Below are positions 61,417 to 64,000 of a stretch of 64,000 nt of DNA, in pieces. Source of the stretch: a bacterium BMS3Abin14 (GTDB lineage Bacteria > BMS3Abin14); NCBI GenBank assembly GCA_002897695.1, contig BDTG01000010.1:1-64000 (forward strand), in the 5' to 3' direction. The number at the start of each line of letters is the position of its first letter. Within the stretch, counting starts at the first letter, position 1. The position numbers were made by a program, and so were the translations under genes. The notes beneath the pieces were generated by a model. The model did not search any database. It worked only from the letters and a program-made list of their open reading frames with translations, and was not told where the DNA came from.

Positions 61417-63207
61417 ATGAGTACTGATAAATCCCAGAACGTGCTCAGAGATCTTGCTCCTTCCCGGCCGGAGGATTTTACAACCCGCCCTGTCATAATG
61501 GGTACCCACGGAATGGTTACCAGCGGGCATTACCTGGCCAGCAGGATAGGAATCCGTATTCTTGAGGACGGCGGAAATGCTATCGATGCCGGGGTGGCGA
61601 TGGGCTTTGCCCTGGCCGTCCTTGAACCCTATATCTACGGAATAGGGGGGGAAGTTCCCATCCTGATATATCTTGCCGAAGAGAAACGGGTCCTGAGCCT
61701 TTGCGGACAGGGGGCGGCCCCCATGAATGCCACCATCGAATGGTTCAGGAAAAACGGTTATGACGCTGTCCCGGGGGACGGACTGCCGGCTGCAGTGGTG
61801 CCTGATGCAGTGTCCACCTGGATATCGGCTCTTGCACTTTTCGGGACGATGCGACTTTCCCAGGTTCTGGAGCCTTCCATCGAACTGGCTGACCGCGGTT
61901 TTCCCATGTATGGGGTCCTCCAGGCAGCCCTCCGGCAGAATCTCCAGCGGTTTAACGATCTGTGGCCTACCTCCGCCGAGAATTTTCTCCCCGATGGCCG
62001 TGTCCCGACAATCGGGGAGGTTTACAGACAGCCTGATATAGCCGGAATGTTCAAAACGCTTATTGAGGCGGAAATACGAGCAGGTAAAAGTGGACGCAGA
62101 GCTGGCCTCCAGGCGGCGCACGACGTGTTTTACAGGGGTGAGATCGCGGAACGGATAGTTAAATTCGTTCAGGAAACCAGGGCTCCCGATTCCCTGGGGA
62201 ACAGGTTTGCCGGTCTTTTAACGAAGGAAGATCTCCTTAGGCACACAATGCGGGTCGAAGAGCCGGTTTCTACCACCTACAGGGAATATGAGGTCTTCAA
62301 GTGCGGTCCATGGACACAGGGACCGGTTTTTTTGCAGCAGCTAAACCTTCTCGAAGGGTATGACCTCTCCTCAATGGGGCAAAATTCGCCCGAATACATT
62401 CATCTCCTGACGGAAGTCGCCAAACTGGCCTTTGCGGACCGGGAAAAATATTACGGGGATCCCGACTTTGTCCACGTACCCCTCAATATCCTTTTAGACA
62501 AAGGATATTCAGCCAAACGCCGCAAATTGATCGACCCGGATCACGCTTCAATGGACCTTCGCCCCGGCAATGCCGCTTCAAGCCGGCCCCGGCAAGAGAA
62601 TGGAAACCCCAACGTATTCAAGGGAGACACCACCCACCTTGATGCCGTGGACCAGTGGGGCAATATGATCGCCGCCACTCCCTCCGGCGGATGGTTTGCC
62701 AGTTCCCCCGTCATAACCGGGCTTGGATTTCCGCTGGGTTCCCGCATGCAGATGTTTTCTCTTGACCCGGACCATGCCAATGCTCTCATGCCAGGCAAGC
62801 GGCCCAGAACAACCCTCACACCATCGCTTGTCCTCCGTCAGGGGAAGCCATTCATGGTTTTCGGGACTCCCGGCGGGGACCAGCAGGATCAATGGACCCT
62901 CCAGTTTTTCCTGAATTGTGTGGATTTTGACATGAACATGCAGGCCGCTGTTGACGCCCCGACCTTCCACTCGAGCCATTTTCCTGCGTCCTTTTATCCC
63001 CACAGTGCAAGTCCCGGCAGCCTGACTGTTGAGGGCCGGGTCCCGGAGACGACCATCAGCGCTCTCCGTGAAAAAGGACACGATGTGCAGGTGGCTGGGG
63101 ACTGGAACCACGGGCGGGTGCTGGGTATAAGGTTCGATTCCGGCAGTGGAGTTATTTCAGGGGTGTCCACCGCCCGACTGGAAACCGGCTACGCCATCGG
63201 GTGGTAG
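61417..63207 (+). CDS. Gamma-glutamyltranspeptidase-family Ntn hydrolase, no signal peptide
   Basis: 596 residues. RPVIMGTHGMVTSGHYLASRIGIRILEDGGNAIDAGVAMGFALAV is the family start, and the small-subunit nucleophile is Thr405 in GDTTHLDAVDQWGN. Later FGSGSMxx is not strictly kept, but PSLVLRQGKPFMVFGTPGGDQQDQWTLQFFLN and DVQVAGDWNHGRVLGI are. Autocleavage before Thr405 is expected to give large and small subunits. No signal peptide, so probably cytoplasmic, as for many GGT-like oxamate amidohydrolase or cephalosporin-acylase-type members. Ends just before a bidirectional terminator. Confidence 0.86.
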   Translation: MSTDKSQNVLRDLAPSRPEDFTTRPVIMGTHGMVTSGHYLASRIGIRILEDGGNAIDAGVAMGFALAVLEPYIYGIGGEVPILIYLAEEKRVLSLCGQGAAPMNATIEWFRKNGYDAVPGDGLPAAVVPDAVSTWISALALFGTMRLSQVLEPSIELADRGFPMYGVLQAALRQNLQRFNDLWPTSAENFLPDGRVPTIGEVYRQPDIAGMFKTLIEAEIRAGKSGRRAGLQAAHDVFYRGEIAERIVKFVQETRAPDSLGNRFAGLLTKEDLLRHTMRVEEPVSTTYREYEVFKCGPWTQGPVFLQQLNLLEGYDLSSMGQNSPEYIHLLTEVAKLAFADREKYYGDPDFVHVPLNILLDKGYSAKRRKLIDPDHASMDLRPGNAASSRPRQENGNPNVFKGDTTHLDAVDQWGNMIAATPSGGWFASSPVITGLGFPLGSRMQMFSLDPDHANALMPGKRPRTTLTPSLVLRQGKPFMVFGTPGGDQQDQWTLQFFLNCVDFDMNMQAAVDAPTFHSSHFPASFYPHSASPGSLTVEGRVPETTISALREKGHDVQVAGDWNHGRVLGIRFDSGSGVISGVSTARLETGYAIGW

Positions 63208-63222
63208 GGTGTAACACCCTAC

Positions 63223-63264
63223 ATAAAAAAAGCTTCCTCCGCAGTCGGGGGAAGCTTTTTTTAT
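63223..63264. terminator. Bidirectional terminator between GGT-family and ppdK genes
   Basis: AAAAAAAGCTTCC / GGAAGCTTTTTTT stem around GCAGTCG, with T runs in both directions. It serves the convergent genes on each side. A further small palindrome AGGGTGTAACACCCT covers the GGT stop codon (63206-63220). Confidence 0.88.
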
Positions 63265-63280
63265 GTTACTTGTTGCTGTT

Positions 63281-64000
63281 TTAAACCGCGGCTTTTGACC
63301 TGCCCTTTTTGATCTTTTTCTTTAATGTCGCCTGGGCCGCCGCAAGGCGGGCTGCAGGCAGCCTGAACGGGGAAGCGCTGACATAGGTGAGTCCTATTTC
63401 GTAGCAGAATTCCACCGAGTCGGGGTCCACCTGCTCCCCGCAGATTCCCATCTTCATACCCTTTTTAATCTTCCTGCTGCTGTCGATGGCCATCCTCATG
63501 AGCAGGCCAACACCCTTGCGGTCGATGGTCATGAACGGATCGGCCTCAAATATTCCGTGCTCAACGTAATAAGGCAGGAAGCTTCCGGCATCGTCCCTCG
63601 ATAGCCCGTAAGTGGTCTGGGTCAGATCATTGGTGCCAAAGGAGTAGAAGTCAGCCTCCGGGGCTATTTCATGGGCAAGCAGGGCTGCTCGAGCGATCTC
63701 GATCATGGTTCCAACGTCGTAGGGAATCTTCACCTTGTAGCGGTTTTCTACTTCTTCGGCCACTCTCACTGTCAGTTCGCGCATCACGGTAAACTCTTTT
63801 ACGTCGGCAATGAGGGGGATCATGATCTCGGGGATTGCCTTGATGTTCTTTTTGGCCACCTGACAGGCAGCTTCCATGATGGCCCTGACCTGCATCTCGG
63901 CAATCTCGGGATAGGTGATGGCAAGCCTGCACCCCCTGTGGCCGAGCATGGGGTTGAATTCGCGCAGCGACTTGTTCCTTGCCCGGAGTTTTTCCAGGGG
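63281..64000 (-). CDS. ppdK: Pyruvate phosphate dikinase, C-terminal part (runs off window)
   Basis: 240 residues, open to the window edge with PLEKLRARNKSLREFNPMLGHRGCRLAITYPEI. The PEP/pyruvate-binding TIM barrel features are NPMLGHRGCRL, EIMIPLIADVKEF, VGTMIEIARAAL, FYSFGTNDLTQTTYGLSRDDA and the catalytic-cysteine loop MKMGICGEQVDPDS. The enzyme interconverts pyruvate, ATP and phosphate with PEP, AMP and pyrophosphate. Basic C-terminal tail KKKIKKGRSKAAV is a small extension. The ATP-grasp and swivelling domains lie outside the window. Confidence 0.94.
   Translation of the reverse strand, partial: PLEKLRARNKSLREFNPMLGHRGCRLAITYPEIAEMQVRAIMEAACQVAKKNIKAIPEIMIPLIADVKEFTVMRELTVRVAEEVENRYKVKIPYDVGTMIEIARAALLAHEIAPEADFYSFGTNDLTQTTYGLSRDDAGSFLPYYVEHGIFEADPFMTIDRKGVGLLMRMAIDSSRKIKKGMKMGICGEQVDPDSVEFCYEIGLTYVSASPFRLPAARLAAAQATLKKKIKKGRSKAAV

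Noticed and set aside
63130-63145. GGTTCGATTCC resembling a tRNA T-loop
   Set aside because: Lies inside the GGT-family coding sequence and no cloverleaf can be drawn; no tRNA gene was found in the window.

Overview
This 64-kb window is a chromosomal segment with moderately high G+C, probably from a Gram-negative, largely anaerobic bacterium of deltaproteobacterial (Desulfobacterota-like) type. The evidence is a four-subunit 2-oxoacid:ferredoxin oxidoreductase, a menaquinone-type UbiE/MenG methyltransferase, pyruvate phosphate dikinase, glnE, hemerythrin and Fe-S proteins, a lipoprotein with a lipobox, an HD-GYP protein and a two-component system. The taxon is inferred from gene content only; no rRNA or tRNA gene was seen.

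Layout. 1-4.1 kb is accessory: a transposase tail, a YvlD-like membrane protein, the first of three near-identical FadR/GntR regulators, a TIR-like nucleotide-binding protein and a CxxCxxCC protein. 4.3-13.1 kb is an envelope-lipid operon: BcrC-like PAP2, DedA-PAP2-LssY fusion, DUF374 acyltransferase, LPG-synthase-like flippase, and a degenerate phosphoesterase fused to a GT4 glycosyltransferase. An OmpR/HK pair follows. 13.3-20.6 kb holds regulator copy 2, a lipoprotein, a hemerythrin/Fe-S gene trio under a palindrome, a MalY-like lyase, a HAD protein, a frameshifted methyltransferase and an AT-rich HD-GYP gene. 20.8-26.5 kb is bounded by inverted copies of a dispersed repeat. It carries a secreted coiled-coil/TPR/PDZ/FecR cluster plus DUF805 and isochorismatase-like genes.

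26.6-38.8 kb is housekeeping: purU, gatCAB, mtnA, glnE, ilvE, polA. 38.9-42.9 kb is the most interesting block: a compact cerR-spt-bcerS operon for bacterial ceramide synthesis, ending in a SEC59/DGK1-type CTP-dependent lipid kinase. After it come an azlC relic, a small secreted protein, ubiE, a pair of tiny tandem membrane proteins behind a strong promoter, a NapH-like Fe-S membrane protein, thiC, a universal stress protein and a CDC48/VCP-type AAA ATPase.

50.7-58.4 kb joins regulator copy 3 to the 2-oxoacid:ferredoxin oxidoreductase (gamma-delta-alpha-beta) and a tripartite tricarboxylate transporter (TctC-TctB-TctA), suggesting regulated uptake and oxidation of an organic acid. 58.4-64 kb has an epimerase relic, two TerC paralogues flanking a cytidylate-kinase-like protein, a gamma-glutamyltranspeptidase-family protein and the C-terminal part of ppdK running off the window.

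The three regulators share an identical HTH region, and copies 1 and 2 share a promoter of the same geometry. Copy 2 keeps a fossil of the CDC48 gene tail upstream, so this regulator seems to have spread by local duplication. Several gene relics and repeat families mark the non-housekeeping parts as an actively rearranging genome.
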